From: Clostridiales bacterium UBA1779
GTDB taxonomy: Bacteria > Bacillota > Clostridia > Oscillospirales > CAG-272
Length of the DNA: 8,569 nucleotides
Direction of reading: 5' to 3'
Assembly (NCBI GenBank): GCA_002314565.1
Contig: DCGL01000115.1
Coordinates: forward strand, 17,113 to 25,681
The notes beneath the pieces were generated by a model. That model worked only from the letters and a program-made list of their open reading frames with translations, was not told the origin of the DNA and did not search any database. The stretch's first letter is position 1, and every line of letters begins with the position of its first letter. Positions 1-6,576 of the stretch are shown piece after piece. A program made the translations under genes and the position numbers.

Positions 1-313
1 TTTCAACGGCGTTGTCCATATCGCTGCCGTTTTCAAATGCGGCAAAGCCGAACTCCCCGAAAAACACATGAAGTCTGTCCTTCATATCTCCGGATACTCC
101 GCCTGAAAGTCCGGCGAACATCTTTACGCTGCTACGCTCAAAGCCATCGGTTATTTCATTTATTCCGTCAGTGAGACGCTTTTCGGATTCCTCAATCCCC
201 AGATCAAAGGGATTGCAGGGAAGACCCGTAGCCGTTCTTATTATCTTCCCGTCTTTGTCCGCAAGCGCGTAAACCGTTTTGGTCGCACCGCCGTCAATAC
301 CCAAATAATACAT
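1..313 (-). CDS. BadF/BadG-type ATPase or N-acetylglucosamine-kinase-like protein (5' part only)
   Basis: This is the first 104 codons of a leftward gene that leaves the window before its stop. The protein opens MYYLGIDGGATKTVYALADK, the phosphate-1 loop of the ASKHA (actin-like) ATPase fold in the BadF/BadG/BcrA/BcrD version shared with N-acetylglucosamine kinases. A GLSGG stretch sits mid-fragment, and the last visible residues (NGSDMDNAVE) fit the family's second Asp-containing segment. The start is the ATG whose first base is at 313; AGGAAG lies just upstream. Family members either phosphorylate amino sugars or act as ATP-driven activators of dehydratases. Next to a FGGY kinase and a glycosidase operon, the sugar-kinase role is the likelier inference. 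No convincing promoter was seen in the 78 nt between it and the upstream hairpin, so read-through from the FGGY kinase gene is possible. Confidence 0.85.
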   Translation of the reverse strand, partial: MYYLGIDGGATKTVYALADKDGKIIRTATGLPCNPFDLGIEESEKRLTDGINEITDGFERSSVKMFAGLSGGVSGDMKDRLHVFFGEFGFAAFENGSDMDNAVE

Positions 314-333
314 AGCTTCCTATCTTTCTTTTT

Positions 334-377
334 GTTGAGACAACACGTCTTTCCGGACGTGGAGACAGACCTCTGTC
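334..377. repeat. Three consecutive small inverted repeats upstream of the BadF-type gene
   Basis: Three short hairpins lie back to back: GTTG/CAAC (334..344, 3-nt loop), CACGTC/GACGTG (344..361, 6-nt loop) and GACAG/CTGTC (364..377, 4-nt loop). They fall in the 5' leader of the leftward BadF-type gene, downstream of the FGGY kinase's hairpin. They could stabilise the transcript or separate expression of the two kinases. They also resemble the short GC-rich palindromes often found between genes in Clostridia. No known riboswitch was recognised, and the stems are short enough that chance cannot be excluded. Confidence 0.4.
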
Positions 378-391
378 CCGGGGATTTTAAT

Positions 392-423
392 CAAAAGCCG
401 CTCATAAAAATGGGCGGCTTTTG
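392..423 (-). terminator. Hairpin after the FGGY kinase gene, likely intrinsic terminator
   Basis: A 14-bp stem with a single G-T wobble and an AAAA loop (TTTT on the minus strand): arms 392..405 and 410..423. It starts 9 nt past the stop of the leftward kinase gene. Read leftwards, the 3' arm ends in GGCTTTTG and is followed by ATTAAAATCC, so the U-rich part lies mostly inside the stem; termination may be partial. The plus strand also ends this hairpin with CTTTTG, so some bidirectional action is possible. Confidence 0.65.
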
Positions 424-432
424 ATGTGTATC

Positions 433-1749
433 TTATTTTACAAGACCGAGGGCAATCTTGGCGGCTCCGGCGGCTCCGCTGAAGGCCTTGTACTTGGCTG
501 TTACGGGGATGCCGAGAATTTCGGACGTGATTTTGGTCCAGATTTTGCTGTTGGAGGGTCCCCCTGCCATAACGGCGGAGGTGAACTTTATGCCGTCATC
601 CTCGAGGGGTTTGAGCAGGTTCTTCAGAGCATAAACGGTGCCTTCCATCGTGGCGCGGGCGATGTTCTCTTTGGACCAGCCTGAGAAATCCTTCTCGGAA
701 TCGGTCAGAGGATTAATCTTAAGACCGTCGGCACCGGGATTGGCGGCTTCGGCGGCAGCGTCATAGAGGTAAGGACGTTCTTCGGTGTCGGAAATGTATT
801 TCTTTACGATTTCATCGACGTAGAGAGAGGTCTTTGCAAGAGAAAGGAGGCCAATCCACGGACCGCCGACGTGCTCCTGGAAGGGATCGACGAGGGCCTT
901 GAACTTGAGCAGCTTTTCTCTGTCGGCAACGGGGAATACGGCAACCCAGGAGGTTCCGCAGGAAATCATCAGCTGACCTTCCTTTACAACGTCGTTGCCT
1001 CTTGCGGCAGCGGGGGAGTCGAAGCTTCCGAGAATAATCTCGGTTCCTTCGTCAAGTCCGGTTTCCTTTGCGGCCTTGGCTGTAATCTTGCCGAGAACGT
1101 CGCCTGTATTCATAACCTTCGGAAGCATCTTTTCGGTGATTCCGAAAGCGTCGAGGTATTCCTTGTGGTACTTGCCGGTCGTCTGCTCAATGAGGAAGAA
1201 GGGGGTTCCGGTTGAACGGTCGATGCCCCATTCGCCGCAGAGACGGTGGTTGATGTATTCGCCGACCATGCAGACCTTGGCAGCCTTTGCAAAAAGCTCG
1301 GGATTATGGGTTTTGATGTGTGAGAGATGGCCGAGAGGGAAGGATCCGCTGTAACCCCAGCCGGAAAGTGCGCGGCTGGCCTCCTTGTCGATGGTGCCGA
1401 GAATGGGAGTGGCTTCGGCGATGAAGCTCGGGTTGAGCCATGAGTAGGCCTTCATGATGGGGGCTCCGCATCTGTTGCAGAGCAGGGTGTTGCCGCTTGC
1501 CTGTGCGAAGGACATTGCGGTGACCTTGCAGTCTGCGGGAAGCTTTTCGAGGAATCTGTGAATCAGCTCACACATTCTGTCGTAAACCATCAGCGGGTCG
1601 AGTGAAATATATGTTGTTCCGTCAGGGTTTGTTTCGGTTCCGTAGTCGATGGAGATACCGTCCTTGACGATGACCTCCTCATTTTCGGAAAGAACCATAC
1701 CCTTGATGGATGACGTTCCGAAATCAAGACCGATTGCGCATTTTCTCAT
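433..1749 (-). CDS. FGGY-family carbohydrate kinase
   Basis: This 438-aa protein matches the FGGY sugar kinases (xylulo-, rhamnulo-, fuculo- and glycerol kinase relatives), which transfer the ATP gamma-phosphate to a sugar or polyol in the cytoplasm. Residues 7-17 (GLDFGTSSIKG) are the phosphate-1 loop. GSFDSPAAARG at 241-251 carries the expected catalytic base, Asp244. SCGTSWVA (263-270) is the phosphate-2 region. AGGPSNSKIW (395-404) and the GAAGAAKIA segment near the C-terminus form the adenosine site. At 438 residues it is short against the usual 480-520, so some surface insertions are missing, but all core motifs are present and it should be active. The start is supported by AGGAG 9 nt upstream. 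It has its own promoter, divergent from the four-gene rightward operon, which suggests it acts on a sugar released by that operon. The substrate cannot be assigned. Confidence 0.93.
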   Translation of the reverse strand: MRKCAIGLDFGTSSIKGMVLSENEEVIVKDGISIDYGTETNPDGTTYISLDPLMVYDRMCELIHRFLEKLPADCKVTAMSFAQASGNTLLCNRCGAPIMKAYSWLNPSFIAEATPILGTIDKEASRALSGWGYSGSFPLGHLSHIKTHNPELFAKAAKVCMVGEYINHRLCGEWGIDRSTGTPFFLIEQTTGKYHKEYLDAFGITEKMLPKVMNTGDVLGKITAKAAKETGLDEGTEIILGSFDSPAAARGNDVVKEGQLMISCGTSWVAVFPVADREKLLKFKALVDPFQEHVGGPWIGLLSLAKTSLYVDEIVKKYISDTEERPYLYDAAAEAANPGADGLKINPLTDSEKDFSGWSKENIARATMEGTVYALKNLLKPLEDDGIKFTSAVMAGGPSNSKIWTKITSEILGIPVTAKYKAFSGAAGAAKIALGLVK

Positions 1750-1786
1750 AATTTTGTACTCCTGAATGTAATAATAATACTTTAAT

Positions 1787-1815
1787 AGAATATAACTTTA
1801 TTGCGATTTAGTCAA
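1787..1815 (-). promoter_or_regulatory. Sigma-A type promoter for the FGGY kinase gene
   Basis: On the minus strand TTGACT (1810..1815) is followed after exactly 17 nt by TATTCT (1787..1792). Transcription would begin near 1780, giving a leader of about 30 nt that contains the AGGAG ribosome binding site. The match is 5 of 6 at -35 and 4 of 6 at -10. Confidence 0.75.
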
Positions 1816-1873
1816 GTGTTTTTTCAAATTTTGTCGAAATATACTGAGCTCGGGAAAATCGCCGCCAAAACTG

Positions 1874-1902
1874 TTGAAGAATGCCGCATAATATGGTAAA
1901 AT
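1874..1902 (+). promoter_or_regulatory. Candidate sigma-A promoter for the rightward operon
   Basis: TTGAAG (1874..1879) and TAAAAT (1897..1902) are separated by 17 nt. TGG directly before the -10 box makes an extended -10. Transcription would start near 1909, leaving about 144 nt of untranslated leader. The surrounding DNA is AT-rich, so neighbouring -10-like boxes (for example TATATT further on) remain alternatives. Confidence 0.6.
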
Positions 1903-1931
1903 TATATTTATATTATTCAATGCGAAATTCA

Positions 1932-2012
1932 AAATCCGGGCGTCGACGCAATTCCGAACAATTGCTGTCCGAAGATTTCTCGTTTTTCGGACAATGTGCC
2001 GAAACCGGATTT
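1932..2012 (+). promoter_or_regulatory. Structured 5' leader, possible cis-regulatory RNA or operator cluster
   Basis: Bases 1932..1939 (AAATCCGG) pair perfectly with 2005..2012 (CCGGATTT), closing a domain of about 80 nt. Inside lie a 10-bp palindrome, GCGTCGACGC (1940..1949), and a hairpin with arms 1966..1975 and 1984..1993, an 8-bp perfect core extended by one G-T and one A-T pair over an 8-nt loop. The closed outer stem with two inner elements is the layout of a structured leader RNA. The inverted repeats could equally be protein binding sites, since CCGAA half-sites recur. No known riboswitch consensus was recognised. The domain ends 40 nt before the start codon. Confidence 0.45.
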
Positions 2013-2039
2013 ACTATTGATAAAAACGTTTTTTGCACT

Positions 2040-2045
2040 AGGAGG
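2040..2045 (+). promoter_or_regulatory. Ribosome binding site fixing the start of the 318-aa protein
   Basis: A perfect AGGAGG lies 7 nt before the ATG at 2053. This decides between that ATG and an in-frame ATG at 1996. The latter has no ribosome binding site and sits inside the structured leader, so the first 19 codons of the longer frame are rejected. Confidence 0.9.
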
Positions 2046-2052
2046 AGCAAAT

Positions 2053-3009
2053 ATGCCTATTTCAAGTGCGACAATCAATGGAGTGAAGCTTTCCGACTTT
2101 ACCGTAATCGTCGATAATACCGAAGCCTGGCAGCTCCCGCTGTATACGATTACGGATTTCTTCCGTAAATATTGCGGAATTACTCTGGAAACGCAGACGG
2201 AATACAGAAGCGGACACAAAATTGTGTTGGGCGGCAATAAATCAGATGAAAGTGCATACGGCCGTTTTGAAACCGAGATTTGGTTTGGAGACGGAAACCT
2301 GCATATCGGCTGCGCCAATGCGACGATGGCTCAGAAGGTGATTTACACTTTTATTCATCAGTATTTCAAGCCCGACGGAAGCGTGGACATTATCCTTCCT
2401 TCTGACGGCACAGCAAAGTTCAACTCAAGCGCCGCTGATGACTGGGACGATGCAAATCCCGAAAAAATACTGACAATTCAGGACCGTATTATCCGAAGCT
2501 GTTACAAGCTTCAGGCGATTCTCGAATACGATACCGCACAAGGGAAGCCCTTCACTTACGAAAACAAAGGATACGAGGCCACAATGGCTGCCGCCAGACT
2601 TAACGACAACCGCACGACCAACTGTGTTATCGTCGGAAACTGGGCTATGAAGGACGCGGGCTTCTATACAAGCGGCATTTACAATCACAAATACGACGGC
2701 ACCTTCGGGTACTCCTTCTCAGGCGGGAGTGCCGATTTCTTCAATGAAAATTTCTACGTAACCGACGTCCGCTCGCAGAAAAAGTCCGTCTCGAAAATGG
2801 TTGAAGACGGCGAACTTCTGCCGGGTGACATCATCGGCTTCGAAAGCCACAACCAGACCATTCTTCCTCTCGGCTGTGCCTTCGACGGAGGCCGCGGCCT
2901 GAACACTTCTCGACCCGCCGCCGGTGCCGACTTCCTTCGCTGGGTCGGGGCAAACCCCTATCCCACCATGGTCGTCGGATTCATTTTCAGATCAAAGGAC
3001 GCAAAGTGA
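2053..3009 (+). CDS. Unrecognised two-domain protein: GH-associated N-terminal domain plus NlpC/P60-like Cys-His domain
   Basis: The 318-aa product has no signal peptide or membrane segment, so it is probably cytoplasmic. Residues about 10-125 alternate strands and helices (FTVIVDN, then KIVLGG, then GNLHIGCANATMAQKVIYTF). This resembles the small alpha/beta domain that precedes the catalytic barrel in GH20 and GH67 glycosidases, but no barrel follows. The C-terminal half has the order of an NlpC/P60-type papain-like hydrolase: TTNCVIVGNWAMKDAGF (188-204), with Cys191 where the nucleophile would start a helix, then LLPGDIIGFESHNQTI (255-270), with His266 after the typical PGDI turn, and a closing MVVGFIFR strand. 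Known families with this layout cut peptide or amide bonds, often in cell-wall material. It is the first gene of the operon. The domain assignments rest on pattern alone; amidase or peptidase activity is inferred. Confidence 0.85.
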   Translation: MPISSATINGVKLSDFTVIVDNTEAWQLPLYTITDFFRKYCGITLETQTEYRSGHKIVLGGNKSDESAYGRFETEIWFGDGNLHIGCANATMAQKVIYTFIHQYFKPDGSVDIILPSDGTAKFNSSAADDWDDANPEKILTIQDRIIRSCYKLQAILEYDTAQGKPFTYENKGYEATMAAARLNDNRTTNCVIVGNWAMKDAGFYTSGIYNHKYDGTFGYSFSGGSADFFNENFYVTDVRSQKKSVSKMVEDGELLPGDIIGFESHNQTILPLGCAFDGGRGLNTSRPAAGADFLRWVGANPYPTMVVGFIFRSKDAK

Positions 3010-3021
3010 TTTTCAGGCAAA

Positions 3022-3072
3022 GTGAACCGGGGGACGTTTCCGGTGAACCACCGGAAACGTCCCCCGGTTCAC
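3022..3072. repeat. Perfect 24-bp inverted repeat with 3-nt loop between operon genes
   Basis: Arms 3022..3045 and 3049..3072 are perfectly complementary around an AAC loop, making a 51-nt palindrome in the 88-nt gap between two co-oriented genes. The arm contains GGGGGACGTTTC (3029..3040), which recurs in the terminator loop at 8313..8324. No U-run follows on either strand, so a classical intrinsic terminator is unlikely. A REP-like or mini-transposon element, or an RNA stem that stabilises or separates the two cistrons, fits better. The arm also begins and ends with GTGAACC-like and GGTG steps, giving a short internal direct repeat (GTGAACC at 3022 and near 3043). Confidence 0.85.
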
Positions 3073-3097
3073 CCCGGCAAAAAAGAAAGGAAATATC

Positions 3098-4516
3098 ATG
3101 ACAATTCTTGAGCAAGGCAGCTGCGGCGCAGCCGCAGCGTATACGGTATACGAAAACGAAGGCAGACTGACCGTTGTTGTCGAAGGGACAGGGGCAATGC
3201 AGGATTATTCTGCAGCGAAATATTCGCCCTTTCACAAGTACAGAGACAGAATTTACGAGATTGATATAAAGAAGGGCATCACCGGAATCGGCGACCGCGC
3301 CTTCAAGGAGTGCGAAAATCTCAGGGAAGTGAAGCTGCCCGCAGGACTGCAATACCTCGGCTCGGAGGCTTTGCAGAGCTGCATTATGCTGGAAACGGTA
3401 ATTTTCCGCAAAGGATTTGAGATTCTCTCACCGAAGGCGCTCGAGAAAAACGTCTCGCTCAGAAAGGTTACTTTCCCGTCGACGTTCAGAGCAATCGACT
3501 TCAAGGTCTTTAACGGCTGCACGGCACTTGAGAAAATCACGTACAGGGGCAGTGCCGAACAGTGGAAAAAATGCGTCAGGGTTTCGCCCTCCGCACGCGG
3601 AAACGCAGTCCTTGACAGCGTAAAATTCAATTTTTCCGCGGAATCCTCGGAATTTTCAAAGCTCTGCGCGAAGCTCGGCAGTATAGCCCGCCGCGGCGGA
3701 GACGGGAAGCTGCACGTCGCAGCTCCGAATCTGACTTCCGTGGGCGCAAAAGGCAAATCCGGTGACCTCACCTTCATCGTTTTCCCCGACGGACAGACGA
3801 TGATGATCGATGCCGGAGCCCCCTTCTGCGAAGAACGCGTTCTGAACTTCGTCAAGGCTCTGAAAATTCAGAACCTCGATTATTTCGTGCTCACCCACCC
3901 GCACGGAGACCACTACGGCTGCGCCCTTGCCGCCGTAAAACACCTCAGCGAAAAGAAAAATGGCTGCGTCCGCCGCTTCCTCTACACAGGATACAAGGCG
4001 GCAAAGGACGAATTCAAAGCCCTTCTCGACTATCTTTCAGACAAGGGCACCGAGATGAACACTCACGTCAGAGAGGGCGACAAATTCGACGTCGGCGGGG
4101 TCCGCATCGACGTTTTCAACCCCGACGACGCGGTTCTCGCTGTTGACACCAAGGGGGACGACGTCGTCAACAACACCTCGATTTCGATGAAATTCACCTT
4201 CGGCGAAGCAAGCTTCATCGCGAGCGGTGACCTCTATGCCGGCCGCGAGAGAGCTCTTGCCGAAAAATACGGTGATTTTCTCAGAGCAGACTTCATCAAG
4301 AGCAACCACCACGGTCTTTTCACCTCGAATACCGCAGAGTGGATAGCCGCAGCCTGTCCGAAATACATACTGACCGAGGACGACGGCGCCGACTGGACGC
4401 TTTTCGAGGACCGCCTGAAAAAGCAGAAAATCCGCCACTTCCGCGTCTCCGAAAAAGGCCTCGTCTGCGCTACCGTTTCACGTGACGGAAAATACAGATT
4501 TTCAACCGAATATTAA
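3098..4516 (+). CDS. BspA-type leucine-rich repeat fused to ComEC-like metallo-beta-lactamase-fold hydrolase
   Basis: This 472-aa protein has two parts. Residues 5-175 are BspA/LRR_5 type: an opening GSCG...GRLTVVVEGTGAM cap, then repeats such as ITGIGDRAFKECENLREVKL (61-80), further copies around 85-105 and 110-150, and a YRGSAEQWKK closing repeat. Residues 200-472 are a metallo-beta-lactamase fold of the ComEC C-terminal type: FIVFPDGQTMMIDAG (226-240), the metal motif THPHGDH (266-272; His267, His269, Asp271, His272), NNTSISM (358-364), ASGDLY (375-380; Asp378 as bridging ligand) and SNHHG (402-406). The metal site looks complete, so hydrolysis of a phosphodiester or similar bond is likely. 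The ATG follows GAAAGG by 7 nt. BspA repeats are normally secreted, yet no signal peptide or membrane helix is visible, so the protein appears cytoplasmic. Arginine codons differ between halves: AGA/AGG in 8 of 11 in the LRR, CGN in 11 of 15 in the hydrolase. Confidence 0.92.
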   Translation: MTILEQGSCGAAAAYTVYENEGRLTVVVEGTGAMQDYSAAKYSPFHKYRDRIYEIDIKKGITGIGDRAFKECENLREVKLPAGLQYLGSEALQSCIMLETVIFRKGFEILSPKALEKNVSLRKVTFPSTFRAIDFKVFNGCTALEKITYRGSAEQWKKCVRVSPSARGNAVLDSVKFNFSAESSEFSKLCAKLGSIARRGGDGKLHVAAPNLTSVGAKGKSGDLTFIVFPDGQTMMIDAGAPFCEERVLNFVKALKIQNLDYFVLTHPHGDHYGCALAAVKHLSEKKNGCVRRFLYTGYKAAKDEFKALLDYLSDKGTEMNTHVREGDKFDVGGVRIDVFNPDDAVLAVDTKGDDVVNNTSISMKFTFGEASFIASGDLYAGRERALAEKYGDFLRADFIKSNHHGLFTSNTAEWIAAACPKYILTEDDGADWTLFEDRLKKQKIRHFRVSEKGLVCATVSRDGKYRFSTEY

Positions 4517-4529
4517 TTTATAAGAGAAG

Positions 4530-4548
4530 GAGTCCGAAACACGGACTC
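4530..4548 (+). promoter_or_regulatory. Short hairpin overlapping an AGAAGGAG motif before the glycosidase gene
   Basis: GAGTCCG (4530..4536) pairs perfectly with CGGACTC (4542..4548) around an AAACA loop. The first three bases of the stem are the end of AGAAGGAG (4525..4532), a strong Shine-Dalgarno-like motif that is too far (33 nt) from the ATG at 4566. The nearer site is AAAGGGA (4553..4559). The hairpin could sequester the upstream motif or bring it closer to the start. It has no U-run and is not a terminator. Confidence 0.45.
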
Positions 4549-4565
4549 AGCGAAAGGGACAATAT

Positions 4566-6530
4566 ATGGCAAACGAAAAAATCTGGTTCATCCGTAAGGA
4601 AAACGGAGTGCCGGAGCTCGTCTGGGACTGCGCTAAATACCCCGATGACCATATGGATTTTATTGAGATGAGCGGACTTTTTGCCTCAGTCACGTTAAAA
4701 TACGGTATTGAAAACGGAATCGGAAGGTTTTCAAGGATTCTGGTTTTTCCGAGACTGAGACGCAAGCCGAATATAACGGCAGGCTCATACAGAGTTGAAA
4801 TTGACAATGAAAAAATCCCTTATCTGCGCGTAAACGGGGAAAAATATGAAGAAAAGCCTTCGCAGTTCATCCTGCGCGGGCGGGTGGAAAGCCGCTCCGA
4901 ATATCACGAAAACGCTGCGGATATGAAAGCGGTTCACGTATTCTTCCCCTGTACCGACAAAACTGCAATTTGTGAACTCCTTACCCTTGAAAACATCGGA
5001 AAAGACGATATAAGGCTTGAAGTTGACGGAGAACGCAAGCAGGCGTATGAAACCTATCTCGGCCCCAAAGGCGTCGTTTCGTCGTGGATTGACGCAAAGC
5101 TGTTGTCCGGAAGCCGCGATTTTGCGGGGAAGGGATTTGTACTGAAACCCGGAAAGGAAGCACGCTTCTGCCTGATTTTCAGCGCAAGACAGGGCCTTGA
5201 AGAGGACGTTTCCGAAACGTTCCGGCCCGAAGCCGAATATTTCAAGAGACTTAAGCGCGTGTCCGAGCTCGTCGCTCCGCTGAAGATGGAAAGCGGAAAC
5301 GAAATATTCGACACGATGTTCGAATTTGCCAAAATCCGTGCCGGAGAGAATATTTTCAGAACCGCAGCGGGAGACATACACTGTCCCGGAGGCAAGGCCT
5401 ATTACGGAGCCGTCTGGGCAAACGACCAGGTGGAATACGCCGGACCCTGGCAGGCTTACACCGGGGATCCGCTTCAGGTAAACGCCGGATACACGGCTTA
5501 CTCCTGGTACTTTCCATATATGTCGACCTACGACATACCATTCCCCTCCTCCATAATTGCCGAAGCAGTCGATTACTGGAACGGAGCCGGGGACAGAGGC
5601 GACGCCGCGATGTATCTTTACGGAGCTTCGCGCTACGCTCTGACCTGCGGAAAATTGGGTCCCGGCAAGGTGCTGTGGAAGGCGATTCTCTGGTGCGCCG
5701 GTTTCTGCCAATCAAGAATCAACGAAAAAGGCGTGATTACCTCCGATTCGGACGAGCTCGAGCACCGTCTGCCTTCCGGGGAGGCCAATCTCTGCACAAA
5801 TATGCTTGCACTCGGCGGCTTCAGGTACGCGTCGCGCATCGCCCGTGCTCTCGGCGACCACCGCTGTGCCGACGAATTCAGGAGAACCGCGAATACGCTC
5901 GAAAAGAAATGCGAAGAATATTTCGGGGCAGATATTCACGGTTTTCACACCTACCGCTACTACGAAGGCAACACCACCCTCCGTTCATGGATCTGTATGC
6001 CGCTCTGCGTCGGTATTGACAAACGTTCCGATGGGACCTCGGCTGCCATCACGTCGGAATATCTTATGAGCGACGCCGGTCAGCTGTCCGAGGAGGGCAC
6101 GACCGTTGCCTGGGACCGCTCGACGCTGTACGGCCTTCGCGGTATGTTCCGTGTCGGCAAGTGCAACGAAGCCTGGGATTATCTCAAGTTTTACTGTGAA
6201 AGACGGCTGCTATGTCAGCACGTTCCCTATGCAGTTGAAGCTTATCCCGAAGGAAGTCAGCGCCAGCTCAGCGCAGAATCCGCTCTGTTCTGCCAGATTG
6301 TCACCGAAGGAATGCTTGCAATCGAAGCTCTGTCATTTTCTTCATTTGAATTTATGCCACAGCTGCCCGACGGGCTCGACCGGCTGAAAGTCAGCGGAAT
6401 TCACGCCTTCGGTCAGGTTTTTGACATCGAGGTCTGCCGCAGCGGTTGGACCGTCAGAACCGAAGACGGGGCAAGCCTTACAGGCGACTACGGAAAGCTT
6501 GCCGAAGTCGAGTTCAAAGTACGCGTATGA
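4566..6530 (+). CDS. Six-hairpin (alpha/alpha)6-barrel glycosidase-like protein
   Basis: The 654-aa product has an N-terminal beta-rich region (about 1-235) followed by an alpha-helical barrel (about 240-590) and a short beta tail, the layout of the six-hairpin glycosidases (clan-like groups around GH15, GH63 and GH78). Landmarks are GAVWANDQVEYAGPW (281-295), which matches the W-x-x-D general-acid loop region with Asp287 as candidate, DSDELEHRLPSGEANL (394-409), TTVAWDRSTLYGL (512-524), and EAYPEGSQRQLSAESAL (558-574) followed by IVTEGMLAIEAL. That last block resembles the Q-L-S ... EG-L-x-I ending of rhamnosidase-like barrels. The exact family and linkage cannot be assigned, and the catalytic pair is not proven. 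No signal peptide is visible, so it probably acts inside the cell on imported saccharide or glycoside. The start follows AAAGGGA by 6 nt. It lies 49 nt after the LRR-hydrolase gene in the same operon. Confidence 0.88.
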   Translation: MANEKIWFIRKENGVPELVWDCAKYPDDHMDFIEMSGLFASVTLKYGIENGIGRFSRILVFPRLRRKPNITAGSYRVEIDNEKIPYLRVNGEKYEEKPSQFILRGRVESRSEYHENAADMKAVHVFFPCTDKTAICELLTLENIGKDDIRLEVDGERKQAYETYLGPKGVVSSWIDAKLLSGSRDFAGKGFVLKPGKEARFCLIFSARQGLEEDVSETFRPEAEYFKRLKRVSELVAPLKMESGNEIFDTMFEFAKIRAGENIFRTAAGDIHCPGGKAYYGAVWANDQVEYAGPWQAYTGDPLQVNAGYTAYSWYFPYMSTYDIPFPSSIIAEAVDYWNGAGDRGDAAMYLYGASRYALTCGKLGPGKVLWKAILWCAGFCQSRINEKGVITSDSDELEHRLPSGEANLCTNMLALGGFRYASRIARALGDHRCADEFRRTANTLEKKCEEYFGADIHGFHTYRYYEGNTTLRSWICMPLCVGIDKRSDGTSAAITSEYLMSDAGQLSEEGTTVAWDRSTLYGLRGMFRVGKCNEAWDYLKFYCERRLLCQHVPYAVEAYPEGSQRQLSAESALFCQIVTEGMLAIEALSFSSFEFMPQLPDGLDRLKVSGIHAFGQVFDIEVCRSGWTVRTEDGASLTGDYGKLAEVEFKVRV

Positions 6531-6576
6531 ACTTTATATTGTTTATTGATTAATTATTATCAGAAGGAGTTCAAAA

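Larger units (their letters stand above)
1750..2052. other. Divergent intergenic region with two promoters and a structured leader
   Basis: These 303 nt hold no convincing gene. They contain the leftward promoter of the kinase gene, then about 60 nt of AT-rich spacer without a clear operator, then the rightward promoter and the leader of the four-gene operon. The -35 boxes of the two promoters point away from each other and are 58 nt apart, a spacing that would let one regulator control both directions. The pentamer CCGAA or its complement occurs four times between 1953 and 2003. Confidence 0.8.

Noticed and set aside
421..1354. Plus-strand open frames opposite the FGGY kinase
   Set aside because: They are antisense shadows of a well-supported kinase gene; Gly- and Ser-rich translations have no family features.
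1996..2052. Longer start (ATG at 1996) for the 318-aa protein
   Set aside because: No ribosome binding site precedes it, it lies in the structured leader, and a perfect AGGAGG sits 7 nt before the ATG at 2053.
1881..2117. 78-codon plus-strand frame across the divergent region
   Set aside because: It starts within the promoter, overlaps the start of the next gene in another frame, has no ribosome binding site and resembles no family.
3022..3072. Palindrome as an intrinsic terminator
   Set aside because: No U-run follows on either strand; the downstream bases on the plus strand are ACCCCGGCAAAAAAG-like, in fact A-rich.
4785..5711. 308-codon minus-strand frame opposite the glycosidase gene
   Set aside because: Long but low-plausibility composition, no ribosome binding site recognised, and fully inside a gene with clear family motifs.
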